A stretch of DNA of 64,000 nucleotides from contig CACGJH010000001.1 in the NCBI GenBank assembly GCA_902573325.1, positions 1 through 64,000 on the forward strand. The letters are read 5' to 3'. Source of the stretch: an uncultured Alphaproteobacteria bacterium. GTDB lineage: Bacteria > Pseudomonadota > Alphaproteobacteria > HIMB59 > GCA-002718135. The notes beneath the pieces are model-generated. The model did no database searches, was not told the origin of the DNA, and saw only the letters and a program-made list of their open reading frames with translations. The first letter of the stretch is position 1, and every line of letters begins with the position of its first letter. This document shows, piece by piece, positions 7,876-16,734 of the stretch. The translations under genes and the position numbers were made by a program.

Positions 7876-8103
7876 ATGACAGATATATCAATTAATAGAA
7901 TTAAGTGGTTTAGTACCTTTTTAATCTTGTCAGGAATATTATTAACTAACTTAAATGCATATCCATATAATATTATTATACATGGAACAGGTGCAGTTGG
8001 TTGGTCAGTGGTTGGTTATATGACAAGAGATAAAGCGTTATTAACAAACTTTGGATTACAACTACCTCTTTTTCTTTTTGGGTACGTCTATTTATTTGTT
8101 TAG
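7876..8103 (+). CDS. Small two- to three-helix membrane protein of unknown function
   Basis: A 75-residue hydrophobic protein with membrane stretches around 11-30 (STFLILSGILL), 34-48 (IIIHGTGAVGWSVVG) and 56-75. A good ribosome site (AGGAG) lies 8 bases before the ATG, and the gene ends at a phenylalanine-valine tail just before the converging agt gene. It diverges from DUF47-pit across 122 bases that contain a PHO-box-like site. I do not recognise a named family with confidence; it resembles small marine alphaproteobacterial membrane proteins of unknown function (DUF6552-like). A link to phosphate stress is inferred from position only. Confidence 0.75.
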   Translation: MTDISINRIKWFSTFLILSGILLTNLNAYPYNIIIHGTGAVGWSVVGYMTRDKALLTNFGLQLPLFLFGYVYLFV

Positions 8104-8111
8104 AAAAGTAA

Positions 8112-9119
8112 TTAATTTTTAGAATCAATTTGTGAATCTAAAAATTCATTAGCACAATCTTTCCACGTAAATTTCATAGCAAATTCACGACAATCATTTC
8201 TATTCATTTTAAGAGCTTTTTCTACTGAATTACCTAGTCTGTCATCAAGTGTATTTATTTTAGAATCTTTAAGAATATCTTTTGGTCCAGTAACAGGAAA
8301 TGCAGCAATTGGTGTTCCGCAAGCAAGAGCCTCAAGTATTACATTCCCTAAAGTATCCGTTTTAGATGGGAAAACAAACACATCAGCATTCGCATAATAT
8401 TCTGCAAGTTCTTGACCTCGTTTCAATCCAACAAAATTTACGTCAGGATACTTTTTTATATATTTTTGTAATTCAGGACCATCTCCTACAACTGTTTTAT
8501 TATAATTTCCTTTTAGTTTTAAAAATTCTTCAATATTTTTTTCAATAGCAACTCTTCCAACATAAGTCAGTTGAATGTCATTATCATTTCTATTTCTTCT
8601 ATTTGGGTTGAATAATTCAGTATCAACTCCTCTATTCCATACTTTTAAATTTCTGAAATTATAACGCTCTAATTCTTCGACCATGGAAAGCGATGGAACA
8701 AGTACATTTACAGAATTATCATGCAGCCTTCTTAATATTGAATATGTTAAACTTTTAGGAATATAAGCTCTCTGTTTAATATAATCAGGAAAACGGGTGT
8801 GAAAGGAAGAAGTGTATTGTAGTTTATTTTTAAGACAGTACTTACGACCAGCAAAACCTACTGGACCTTCAGTCATTATATGAACAATATCTGGATTAAA
8901 TTCTTTAAAAAATTTTTCAGTAACTTTTTTAGTATTGTAAGAAATTTTTATTTCTTTGTACCAAGGATAACTAAAATTATTAAACATCTCAGGATGTAAT
9001 ATTTTAATTTCAAAACCTTTTTTTTCTAGAATAGGTATAACGCTTTGAAATGTCGTAACTACGCCATTTACCTGAGGAACCCACGCATCACTAATTAACG
9101 CGATTTTTTTAGGCTGCAT
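8112..9119 (-). CDS. agt: Family 4 glycosyltransferase, probable glycolipid synthase Agt
   Basis: A 335-residue GT4 glycosyltransferase with the N-terminal motif SDAWVPQVNGVVTT (10-23), the acceptor-side HTRFPDY, and the C-terminal nucleotide-sugar motif KTDTLGNVILEALACGTP. These are hallmarks of the MgtA/SqdX branch that glycosylates diacylglycerol. It overlaps the upstream phosphoesterase gene by 11 bases. In SAR11 and other marine alphaproteobacteria this exact pair, plcP-agt, replaces phospholipids with mono- or glucuronosyl-diacylglycerol when phosphate is scarce. The sugar donor cannot be read from the sequence. Location inside a PHO island supports the role. Confidence 0.88.
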   Translation of the reverse strand: MQPKKIALISDAWVPQVNGVVTTFQSVIPILEKKGFEIKILHPEMFNNFSYPWYKEIKISYNTKKVTEKFFKEFNPDIVHIMTEGPVGFAGRKYCLKNKLQYTSSFHTRFPDYIKQRAYIPKSLTYSILRRLHDNSVNVLVPSLSMVEELERYNFRNLKVWNRGVDTELFNPNRRNRNDNDIQLTYVGRVAIEKNIEEFLKLKGNYNKTVVGDGPELQKYIKKYPDVNFVGLKRGQELAEYYANADVFVFPSKTDTLGNVILEALACGTPIAAFPVTGPKDILKDSKINTLDDRLGNSVEKALKMNRNDCREFAMKFTWKDCANEFLDSQIDSKN

Positions 9120-9921
9120 CCTCTTTTATATTTCGTCTTTCTTCAAAAGAAATTAATTTTAATTTTTCTCTTTCTTCGGGCCAATTAAGAATAGATAAAT
9201 TGCCAATTTCATCTTCAACGAGTGCTGTGCAACTTTCAATCCAGTCACCATCATTACAATAGAGAACACCATTTAATTCCTTTATTTCAGGTCTATGTAT
9301 ATGCCCGCACACAACAACATCGGCATTTTCTCTTCTTGCCCTATCAGATACAGCAAACTCAAAATTACTAATAAAGTTCGTTGCATGCTTTGTTTTCTTT
9401 TTTAAATATTGAGACAGTGACCAGTAAGATAAGCCCATCTTTCTTCGAATAAAATTAAATACATTATTTAACTTTAGTAAATATTCATAAAGTGCTGATC
9501 CCACTTTGGCTAACCATCTTGCATTAATGATCACAGCATCAAACTCATCTCCGTGTGTAATCAGTACTTTCCTTCCATCAGCTAATTGATGTGTATCTTC
9601 ATTTTTGATTGAAATTTCTCCAAAGGAAAAATTTGTAAAATCTTTTAATACTTCATCATGATTTCCTGGGATAAGCACTACCTTAGTTCCATTTTTCGCT
9701 TTCTTTAAAACTTTTTGAACCACGTCGTTATGTTCTTGAGGCCAATACATTTTCTTACGCATGCGCCATCCATCAACAATGTCGCCTACTAAAAATAAAT
9801 ATTCTGAATCTGTTTCTTCTAAGAATTCTAAAAGCATTTTGCTTTTACAACCACTGGTTCCTAGATGGGTATCTGAAATCCAAATTGTGCGGTAAAATTT
9901 TTTATTATTTTCAAATTTCAT
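9109..9921 (-). CDS. plcP: Phospholipase C-like metallophosphoesterase PlcP
   Basis: This 270-residue class III metallophosphoesterase has SDTHLGTSGC near residue 16, GDIVDGWRM, GNHDE, THGDEFD and GHIHRPEI. It is related to UDP-2,3-diacylglucosamine hydrolase (LpxH), but the GTSGC N-terminus and the pairing with an Agt-type glycosyltransferase mark it as PlcP. PlcP removes phospholipid head groups, freeing phosphate and leaving diacylglycerol for Agt. The overlap with agt implies translational coupling. Upstream, a weak PHO-box-like sequence is present at 9948-9969. LpxH itself is the alternative, but the island context argues against it. Confidence 0.88.
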   Translation of the reverse strand: MKFENNKKFYRTIWISDTHLGTSGCKSKMLLEFLEETDSEYLFLVGDIVDGWRMRKKMYWPQEHNDVVQKVLKKAKNGTKVVLIPGNHDEVLKDFTNFSFGEISIKNEDTHQLADGRKVLITHGDEFDAVIINARWLAKVGSALYEYLLKLNNVFNFIRRKMGLSYWSLSQYLKKKTKHATNFISNFEFAVSDRARRENADVVVCGHIHRPEIKELNGVLYCNDGDWIESCTALVEDEIGNLSILNWPEEREKLKLISFEERRNIKEDAA

Positions 9922-9947
9922 TAATTAAAGAATTGCTCTTATACATA

Positions 9948-9969
9948 AAAGTATCATTTTATAATACAA
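9948..9969 (-). promoter_or_regulatory. Weak PHO-box-like candidate upstream of plcP-agt
   Basis: On the minus strand TTGTATTATAA is followed by AATGATACTTT, 27 bases before the plcP start. Only the first 11-mer resembles the strong sites; the second departs at most positions. The same gap holds an inverted ATACAAT (9964-9970) and ATTGTAT (9989-9995) pair, so outward-facing half-sites are possible. It is offered because plcP-agt is phosphate-controlled in related organisms. Confidence 0.3.
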
Positions 9970-10007
9970 TTTATTATTATATGTGTGTATTGTATAAAAA
10001 TAACAGT

Positions 10008-10508
10008 ATGACGCAGAAAATTTGGTTTAAAAAAAAATCACCCCTTCACGGTTCTGGATTATTTGCAAAAACTAATATTAAAAAAGGCCAGAAAGTAATC
10101 CAATATATTGGTGATAAAGTTACTAAAAGAGAGGGTGACAAAAGGGCAGATAAACAAATCCGCAAAGCAAAAAAAGATAAAAATAACGGCATGGTTTATG
10201 TTTTTGAACTAAACAAGCGATACGACATTGACGGTGATGTTGATTATAATTTTGCAAAATTCATTAATCACTCATGTAATCCTAATTGTGAAGTAGACAT
10301 CATAGATAATGAAATTTGGATTTCTTCTATTAAACGAATAAAAAAAGGAGCTGAGCTTTTTTATAACTACGGTTATCCTTTTGATACTGATTTTGTAGAT
10401 CACATTTGTAAGTGTGGCTCTCGAAATTGTGTAGGTTATATTTTAAGTGATAATGATTGGCCTAAACTAAAAAAATATGAAAAAAAACTTAAGTCAAAGT
10501 CTAAATAA
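10008..10508 (+). CDS. SET-domain protein-lysine methyltransferase
   Basis: A 166-residue compact SET protein. It has GSGLFA near residue 16, the pseudoknot motif INHSCNPNCE, the ELFYNYGY block, and a post-SET cysteine cluster CKCGSRNC near the C-terminus that would bind one zinc. SET enzymes transfer methyl from SAM to protein lysines. I chose the ATG at 10008, where family similarity begins, although an upstream frame stays open. The 3' end overlaps phoR by 32 bases, so both come from one transcript. The target is unknown; a chromatin-like or ribosomal protein, or a Pho component, are all open. Confidence 0.88.
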   Translation: MTQKIWFKKKSPLHGSGLFAKTNIKKGQKVIQYIGDKVTKREGDKRADKQIRKAKKDKNNGMVYVFELNKRYDIDGDVDYNFAKFINHSCNPNCEVDIIDNEIWISSIKRIKKGAELFYNYGYPFDTDFVDHICKCGSRNCVGYILSDNDWPKLKKYEKKLKSKSK

Positions 10509-11517
10509 ACTCCCAATTATAATTATAGCAATTGATATTAACAAACAAATTACTTTCTATAACAATGTAGCCAAACAGAAATTTCTATTTATTGAAGAAA
10601 AAATAGATATTAACAATGTTATTCGCTCATCTGAGTTGAATAAATTTATTGAAGAATCTTTTTCGAATAAAAAAGACTCTAAACTTGAGTTTTCTCCAAG
10701 CAATTTTACAGACTTGTATTTTATAGGAGATTTAACTTTTTTTGATAATGATTACAGTGAAATTATCATATCTTTAACTGATCAGAGTACTTTAAAAAAT
10801 TATGAACAAATGAGAACTGACTTTGTAGCTAACGTTAGTCATGAATTAAGAACGCCTTTGTCATCTATAGTAGGATATATCGAAACTATAAAGAATTCCG
10901 TAAATTCATCTTCTGAAAATAAGCTAGATAATTTTGTTGGTAAATTTTTAGATACTATGGAAGATCAGGCTTGGCGTATGACTAGATTAGTAGAAGATCT
11001 ATTACTTTTAAGTAAATATGAATCAGATGAAATACAAATGAATTTTGATCAAATTAACATCATTAATCTCATTGAAGGTGTATTAGACAATTTACAAAAT
11101 AAAATTAATGATAAAAATATAGAAGTTAAAATTAACAACTATTTATCAAAAGATGATGTGTTAGGTAATAAAGATGCCCTTATTCAGGTTTTTATAAATT
11201 TAACAGATAACGCAATAAAATATAGTAAAGAAAATTCAAAAATTGAAATTGAATTAAAAGAAAGATTGGAGCAAAATATTAATTATTGTGAAATTCATTT
11301 TCGAGATTTTGGAGAAGGTATTTCAGAGGAACACTTATCAAGATTGACTGAGCGTTTTTACAGGGTAGATAAAAATCGGTCTAGAAATCAAGGTGGAACC
11401 GGCTTAGGCCTTTCAATAGTGAAACATATTACCAATAAGCACAATGGTAAAATGAAAATAGAGAGTCAGATTGATAAAGGCTCAACCTTTTCTGTAGCGT
11501 TACCAATTATTAATTAA
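10477..11517 (+). CDS. phoR: PhoR-type sensor histidine kinase without membrane segments
   Basis: A 346-residue kinase: an N-terminal PAS-like domain (about 1-105), then the dimerisation H-box DFVANVSHELRTPLSS with H122, the N-box NLTDNAIKYS and G-boxes DFGEGIS and GGTGLGLSIV. The sequence around the H-box is typical of PhoR. Unlike E. coli PhoR, no transmembrane helix precedes the PAS domain, so it should be cytosolic. Its start lies inside the SET gene (32-base overlap), and it is followed by pstS-pstCAB-phoU. It should phosphorylate PhoB (16775) and receive phosphate status through PstB-PhoU. Confidence 0.93.
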   Translation: MKKNLSQSLNKLPIIIIAIDINKQITFYNNVAKQKFLFIEEKIDINNVIRSSELNKFIEESFSNKKDSKLEFSPSNFTDLYFIGDLTFFDNDYSEIIISLTDQSTLKNYEQMRTDFVANVSHELRTPLSSIVGYIETIKNSVNSSSENKLDNFVGKFLDTMEDQAWRMTRLVEDLLLLSKYESDEIQMNFDQINIINLIEGVLDNLQNKINDKNIEVKINNYLSKDDVLGNKDALIQVFINLTDNAIKYSKENSKIEIELKERLEQNINYCEIHFRDFGEGISEEHLSRLTERFYRVDKNRSRNQGGTGLGLSIVKHITNKHNGKMKIESQIDKGSTFSVALPIIN

Positions 11518-11518
11518 A

Positions 11519-11540
11519 ATGTAATAAAATTGTAATAAAG
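11519..11540 (+). promoter_or_regulatory. PHO box upstream of pstS
   Basis: Two tandem 11-base repeats, ATGTAATAAAA and TTGTAATAAAG, lie directly after the phoR stop and 42 bases before the pstS ATG. Tandem 11-mers are the known architecture of PhoB sites. A TATTTT hexamer at 11551-11556 is in the right place for a -10 element when the box stands in for the -35. This is the clearest of the sites in the window. Confidence 0.8.
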
Positions 11541-11582
11541 TATTTGTATCTATTTTTTTAATTAAAAAATTAGAGGATAATT

Positions 11583-12551
11583 ATGAAAAAAATAATCTGT
11601 TTCTTATCAACTTGTCTTTTTTTAAGCTCAACGAGTTTAATTGCAAGAGACTATATTTCTATAGTTGGTTCATCAACTGTATATCCATTTGCTACATTAG
11701 TAGCTGAGAAGTTAGCTTCTGAGGGAATGAAGGCACCAGTAATTGAATCAACTGGTTCTGGTGGAGGTCATAAATTATTTTGTGCAGGAATAGGAGTAGA
11801 ACATCCTGACATAACTAATTCATCAAGAGCACAAAAAGATAAAGAATTTCAGTTGTGTAAAGAAAATGGTGTTACAGATATAATTGAAGTAAGAGTAGGA
11901 AATGATGGTATAGCGTTTGCATATTCAGCAGATTATGATTACGGAGATATTAATCTTACCAAAGAACAGATTTGGCAAGCAATGGCAAAAGACAATAAGA
12001 ATGCACCAAAAACTTGGTCGGACATAGATGCTAGTTTACCCAATGTAGAAATTTCAATAATGGCACCACCACCAACTTCAGGAACAAGAGATGCTTTCGA
12101 TTCACTAGTAATGAAAAAGGGTTGTGTTAAAGAAATGTTAGTCGCAGATGGGGATTGTAAAAAATATCGTGAAGATGGACATGTAATTGAAGGTGGTGAA
12201 AAAGACGAACTTTATGTTGAGCATATTTCAAAGGAGAAAGGTGCTTTTGGAATATTTGGTTATAGTTTTTTATCCAATAATACTGACAAAGTTAAAGCTT
12301 CTAAAATAGACGGTGTAGAAATTTCGATGGAAGGTATTCAAGACTATTCATATCCAATAGCAAGACCATTATTTTTTTATATTAAAAAAGCACATATAGG
12401 CGTAATTCCAGGAATTATGGAATATGTTAATGAGTTTGTTAGTGAAGAAGCAACCGAAGATTATCTTCTGGAAGCTGGTCTAGTAGAGCTTAGTCCTTCT
12501 GATAGAGAAACTGTTCTAGATGCAGTTAACAATCAGAAAAATTATAAATAA
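11583..12551 (+). CDS. pstS: Periplasmic phosphate-binding protein PstS
   Basis: A 322-residue secreted solute-binding protein. Residues 1-22 form a signal peptide (KK, a hydrophobic core, then SLIARD). The phosphate-binding loops are SSTVYPF near 30, STGSGGG near 60, and TSGTRDAF near 165, as in PstS. A strong ribosome site (AGAGG) lies 7 bases before the ATG. It has its own PHO box (11519-11540) and is followed by a terminator at 12568-12598. That arrangement lets the binding protein be made in excess over the membrane subunits. Confidence 0.97.
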   Translation: MKKIICFLSTCLFLSSTSLIARDYISIVGSSTVYPFATLVAEKLASEGMKAPVIESTGSGGGHKLFCAGIGVEHPDITNSSRAQKDKEFQLCKENGVTDIIEVRVGNDGIAFAYSADYDYGDINLTKEQIWQAMAKDNKNAPKTWSDIDASLPNVEISIMAPPPTSGTRDAFDSLVMKKGCVKEMLVADGDCKKYREDGHVIEGGEKDELYVEHISKEKGAFGIFGYSFLSNNTDKVKASKIDGVEISMEGIQDYSYPIARPLFFYIKKAHIGVIPGIMEYVNEFVSEEATEDYLLEAGLVELSPSDRETVLDAVNNQKNYK

Positions 12552-12567
12552 TAATATTTAATTTATG

Positions 12568-12598
12568 AAAAAGGGGGATACGAATCTCCCTTTTTTTT
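12568..12598 (+). terminator. Rho-independent terminator/attenuator between pstS and pstC
   Basis: The 8-base-pair stem AGGGGGAT / ATCTCCCT, with one G-U pair and an ACGA loop, is followed by eight T residues and preceded by A residues. It lies between pstS and pstC, genes that otherwise form one operon. It probably terminates most pstS transcripts and lets a fraction through. Confidence 0.85.
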
Positions 12599-12612
12599 AA
12601 TTACAAATAACC

Positions 12613-13986
12613 GTGTTTTTTTGGTCAATCGTCCTAATACTAATAGGAATTTATTCTTCTTATATTCTTGGAAAATCACGTATTAAAAAACTTGTATATT
12701 CGACAAACCTTAAACCTAAATCACAATATAATTATCATGCACAATATGTCTTAAGTTGGTGCTTATTACCTGCATTAATAGTTTATTTCTCTTGGGCAAT
12801 TTTTGAAGAACAAATAATTCAAAATCTAATTTTAGATAGTTTTGAATACGTAGAGGGTGCTGCATATAATGATGGACTTCTCTTAGCGGAAATTAGAAAT
12901 GTAGCTAATAATACTGATTTCAGTGAAGGTAAATCACAAGAAATTATTAATGCCGCATCACAATACAAATCATTAAAATTAACTAGTGAGATTTCATTCT
13001 ACATATCAATTATAATAATTATGGTCCTTGGCTCTTTGTATGCTGTTAGAAAAATAAATATTCAGTTTAATGCACAGGATACAATTGAAAAATATATAAA
13101 ATATATTCTAATTTTTTGTTCTTCGATCGCTGTCTTAACAACTATTGGGATAATATTTTCATTAATTTTTGAAAGTTTTCGTTTTTTTTCTCAAGTATCT
13201 ATTTTTGAATTTTTATTTAGTACAGAATGGTATCCCTTCATTCCAATTAGAGAAGGTCAGGCTGGGGCCGAGGGATCTTTTGGAGCAGTTCCTATATTTG
13301 CAGGAACTTTTTTAGTAATGATTGTTGCTATGTGTGTTGCAGCACCTATTGGTTTGTTAACCGCAATTTATTTATCAGAATATGCTTCTCAAAAAGTAAG
13401 AAAAACAGTCAAACCATTACTTGAAATTTTAGCAGGAATACCAACAATCGTTTATGGTTTTTTTGCTTTTGTGACAGTAGCACCTTTTGTAAAATCTTTT
13501 GGTCAATCGATAGGTATAGATGCTTCTCCAACTAGTGCTTTAGCAGCTGGTTTAGTTATGGGTGTAATGATAATTCCTTTTATTTCCTCTTTATCTGACG
13601 ATGTAATAAATTCGGTTCCACAAAGTTTAAGAGAAGGATCTCTTGGTATTGGTGCTAACAAAGCGGAAACAATTAAAAAAGTAATTTTACCGGCAGCACT
13701 CCCTGGAATTGTAGGAGCTTTCTTACTTGCAATTTCAAGAGCTATTGGAGAAACAATGATTGTTGTAGTTGCCGCTGGAACAGCTGCTAATTTAACTGCT
13801 AACCCTTTTGAAAATGTAACAACTGTTACTGTTCAAATAGTTGTTGCTTTAATTGGTGATCAAGAATTTGATAATCCAAGGACTTTATCAGCATTTGCTT
13901 TAGGATTAGTATTATTTGTAATCACATTAAGTCTCAATGTATTAGCATTACGTATCGTAAAAAAATACAGGGAACGCTATGAATAG
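12613..13986 (+). CDS. pstC: Phosphate ABC transporter permease PstC
   Basis: A 457-residue permease. The C-terminal ~260 residues hold the ABC-transporter inner-membrane domain with the coupling EAA-like loop (REGSLGIGANKAETIKKVILPAALPGI). A long N-terminal extension with further membrane helices is normal for alphaproteobacterial PstC. The start is a GTG at 12613 with no visible Shine-Dalgarno sequence, 14 bases after the pstS terminator. The start region already encodes a membrane helix (FFWSIVLILIGIY). It overlaps pstA by 8 bases. Confidence 0.95.
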   Translation: MFFWSIVLILIGIYSSYILGKSRIKKLVYSTNLKPKSQYNYHAQYVLSWCLLPALIVYFSWAIFEEQIIQNLILDSFEYVEGAAYNDGLLLAEIRNVANNTDFSEGKSQEIINAASQYKSLKLTSEISFYISIIIIMVLGSLYAVRKINIQFNAQDTIEKYIKYILIFCSSIAVLTTIGIIFSLIFESFRFFSQVSIFEFLFSTEWYPFIPIREGQAGAEGSFGAVPIFAGTFLVMIVAMCVAAPIGLLTAIYLSEYASQKVRKTVKPLLEILAGIPTIVYGFFAFVTVAPFVKSFGQSIGIDASPTSALAAGLVMGVMIIPFISSLSDDVINSVPQSLREGSLGIGANKAETIKKVILPAALPGIVGAFLLAISRAIGETMIVVVAAGTAANLTANPFENVTTVTVQIVVALIGDQEFDNPRTLSAFALGLVLFVITLSLNVLALRIVKKYRERYE

Positions 13987-15259
13987 TATTGTTGCACAAG
14001 AACGAATAATTGCACTTCGTAAAAAAAGAAGTGCGCAAGATTTACGTTTTAAATATTATGGTTTTATAGCAATGTGCTTAGCATTAGCAGTGCTTGTTTT
14101 TTTATTATACTCGATATTTTCAAGAGGTTTTAGTGCCTTTCAAAAAACAACCATACTTTTGGAAATAAATTATGATCAAGAAGTTCTAAAATTAACTCCC
14201 GATTCAACAGATCAGGAAATTGAAAAAGGTAAATTTTTTAAAGTTAAAAAGAACGCTCTAAATAATGTTTTTGAAAATTTGAGTAAGTCTGATGCTAAAT
14301 TAATTAAAAAATTATTCTCAACTAATATCGATAAAGAAATAAAAAATTATTACATAGATAACCCTTCTGTTCTAAACACGACTCAAAAATTATGGGTAAC
14401 AGCACACAGTAATGTTGATCAAATGTTAAAAGGTAATTCAAGAAGAGATGTGCCTGAAGATAGAAGAAAGTTAAATGACATCCAATTATCTTTCATAGAT
14501 CAATTAGTTGAAGAAGATAGAATTCAAAAAGAATTTAATAATTTCTTTTTTACTAGAGCAGACTCAAGACACCCTGAAATTGCAGGAATCGCTGGATCTT
14601 TTATGGGATCTTTACTCACACTATTTGTTGTATTTATTTTATCATTTCCCATAGCAATTGGTGCCTCAGTTTATTTAGAAGAGTTTGCTCCAAAAAATAA
14701 ATTAACAGAATTAATTGAAGTTAATATTTCAAATTTGGCCGCTGTTCCGTCCATCGTATTTGGTCTCCTGGGTTTAGGAGTATTATTAAATGTGTTTGGT
14801 TTTCCAAGAAGCACACCTCTTGTTGGAGGGACAGTCCTAGCATTGATGACACTACCTACCATAATAATCGCCTGCAGAGCTTCATTAAAAGCTGTGCCAC
14901 CTTCAATTAAAGAAGGTGCTTTAGCAATAGGTGCAACAAAGTCTCAAGCAGTTTTTCATCATGTTGTTCCACTTGCTTTACCTGGAACATTAACAGGAAC
15001 GATTATAGGTTTAGCGCAGGCATTAGGAGAAACAGCTCCGTTAATTATGATTGGTATGGTAGCCTTCATTCCCAATATACCAACTGGAATAACAGAACCG
15101 TCAGCCTCTTTACCTGTTCAAATTTTCTTATGGGTAGAAAGTGCTGAACGAGGCTTTCAAGAAAAGTCAGCAGCAGCGATTATGATTATATTATTATTTT
15201 TATTTATGATGAATGCTCTTGCTGTATATTTACGAAATAGATTTGAAAAGAAATGGTAG
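13979..15259 (+). CDS. pstA: Phosphate ABC transporter permease PstA
   Basis: A 426-residue permease. One membrane helix near 32-50 is followed by a charged region of about 150 residues. The permease domain then has the coupling loop [26 protein letters not shown] near 305-330. With PstC it forms the channel of the high-affinity phosphate importer. It overlaps pstC by 8 bases and pstB by 7 bases, so translation of the three is coupled. The long N-terminal extension is a family trait in alphaproteobacteria. Confidence 0.95.
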   Translation: MNSIVAQERIIALRKKRSAQDLRFKYYGFIAMCLALAVLVFLLYSIFSRGFSAFQKTTILLEINYDQEVLKLTPDSTDQEIEKGKFFKVKKNALNNVFENLSKSDAKLIKKLFSTNIDKEIKNYYIDNPSVLNTTQKLWVTAHSNVDQMLKGNSRRDVPEDRRKLNDIQLSFIDQLVEEDRIQKEFNNFFFTRADSRHPEIAGIAGSFMGSLLTLFVVFILSFPIAIGASVYLEEFAPKNKLTELIEVNISNLAAVPSIVFGLLGLGVLLNVFGFPRSTPLVGGTVLALMTLPTIIIACRASLKAVPPSIKEGALAIGATKSQAVFHHVVPLALPGTLTGTIIGLAQALGETAPLIMIGMVAFIPNIPTGITEPSASLPVQIFLWVESAERGFQEKSAAAIMIILLFLFMMNALAVYLRNRFEKKW

Positions 15260-16023
15260 AAAATAACAATACTAAGATTTCAGCGAAAGACGTTGATGTT
15301 TTTTATTCTGAAAAGCAGGCATTAAATAAGATCTCAATGGACATTAAAGAAAAAGAAGTAACAGCTTTAATAGGTCCATCTGGTTGTGGTAAATCAACAT
15401 TTCTTAGATGTATCAATCGAATGAATGATCTCATTGAAATTTGTAAAGTAACTGGATCAATTAAAGTTGATAATGAAGAGATTATAAGTTCCTCTACTGA
15501 TGTGGTAAGCCTCAGATCTAAAATTGGAATGGTTTTTCAGAAACCAAATCCTTTTCCTAAATCAATATTTGATAATGTAGCTTATGGACCTAGTATTCAC
15601 GGATTAGCAGATACAAAATCTGACCTAGAAAATATAGTTATAACATCATTAAAAAAAGCTGGTTTATATAATGAAGTTAAAGATAGATTAAACGAACCAG
15701 GAACAAGTTTATCAGGGGGTCAACAACAAAGATTATGTATTGCAAGAGCAATTGCTGTTAATCCTGAAATAATCCTAATGGATGAACCTTGCTCTGCTTT
15801 AGATCCAATAGCAACTGCTATTATAGAAGAATTAATTGATGAATTAAGATTAAACTATACAATTATTATTGTGACTCATTCTATGCAACAAGCAGCAAGA
15901 GTTTCTCAGAAAACATGTTTCTTTCATTTAGGAGAATTAATAGAATCTGGGGAAACAAATAAAATTTTTACAAATCCCGATAATACAAAAACACAGGATT
16001 ACATTACAGGGAGATTTGGATAA
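15253..16023 (+). CDS. pstB: Phosphate ABC transporter ATPase PstB
   Basis: A 256-residue ABC ATPase with Walker [10 protein letters not shown] near 36-44, the Q-loop [18 protein letters not shown] (a PstB hallmark), the signature [14 protein letters not shown], Walker [14 protein letters not shown] and the switch histidine THSM. It powers PstCA. The start overlaps pstA by 7 bases, and its stop overlaps the phoU start by one base (TAATG). It is also the presumed relay of phosphate status to PhoR through PhoU. Confidence 0.98.
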   Translation: MVENNNTKISAKDVDVFYSEKQALNKISMDIKEKEVTALIGPSGCGKSTFLRCINRMNDLIEICKVTGSIKVDNEEIISSSTDVVSLRSKIGMVFQKPNPFPKSIFDNVAYGPSIHGLADTKSDLENIVITSLKKAGLYNEVKDRLNEPGTSLSGGQQQRLCIARAIAVNPEIILMDEPCSALDPIATAIIEELIDELRLNYTIIIVTHSMQQAARVSQKTCFFHLGELIESGETNKIFTNPDNTKTQDYITGRFG

Positions 16024-16733
16024 TGAAACAAGAAGGACATATTGTAAAATCATATGATGAGGAAATAAAAGACATTAAAAACAGTATTGTTGATATGGGT
16101 AGCTTAGTTGAAAAACAACTTAAAGATTCACTACAGTGCTTAAAGGATAAAGATACAGAGTTTGCAGAAAAAATTATAGAAAACGATAATGTGATTGATA
16201 AAGCGTATAATGCTCTGGATCAAAGTTTAATTGAAATCTTAGGAAAGAGACAACCTATGGCTTCAGATTTACGAACAATCTTTTCGGCAATTAAAATTAA
16301 TAAAGATTTAGAAAGAATAGGAGATCATGCAACAAATATTGCAAAAAGAGTTGCAGTAGCAGAAATAGTTTTACCAGAAAAACCTTCGAGAGATATTATT
16401 AATATGGGCGAGAAAGTTAATATTATGATTAGTGAAGTTATAAAAGCTTTTTTAGAATTTTCAGATGAAGACGCAAAAAAAGTATGGTTAATGGATAGAG
16501 AAATTGATGAAGAATATCTTGGAATATTAAGACAACTATTAACCTATATGATGGAAGAACCAAAAAGAATTACAGCATGTACAAGTCTTTTATATATGGT
16601 CAAGAATTTAGAGCGTATGGGTGATTATGTTCAAAATATTGCCGAAGATATTTATTATGCAGTTTCAGGTGAACCACTATTTGATGGTAGTTCGGATCCA
16701 ACATGGGAAGCAATTCTTCCAAAGAAAAAATAA
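16023..16733 (+). CDS. phoU: Phosphate signalling protein PhoU
   Basis: A 236-residue helical protein with the duplicated PhoU domain. Metal-binding motifs appear as DLERIGDHATNIAKR (near 99-113) and NLERMGDYVQNIAEDI (near 197-212). PhoU links PstSCAB transport to PhoR and represses the regulon when phosphate is sufficient. It is coupled to pstB through a one-base overlap. The PHO box of phoB begins 2 bases after its stop. Confidence 0.97.
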   Translation: MKQEGHIVKSYDEEIKDIKNSIVDMGSLVEKQLKDSLQCLKDKDTEFAEKIIENDNVIDKAYNALDQSLIEILGKRQPMASDLRTIFSAIKINKDLERIGDHATNIAKRVAVAEIVLPEKPSRDIINMGEKVNIMISEVIKAFLEFSDEDAKKVWLMDREIDEEYLGILRQLLTYMMEEPKRITACTSLLYMVKNLERMGDYVQNIAEDIYYAVSGEPLFDGSSDPTWEAILPKKK

Positions 16734-16734
16734 A

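Noticed and set aside
9885-10007. Longer SET-protein frame starting at 9885
   Set aside because: It would overlap plcP antisense and adds hydrophobic residues outside the SET fold; the ATG at 10008 is where similarity begins.
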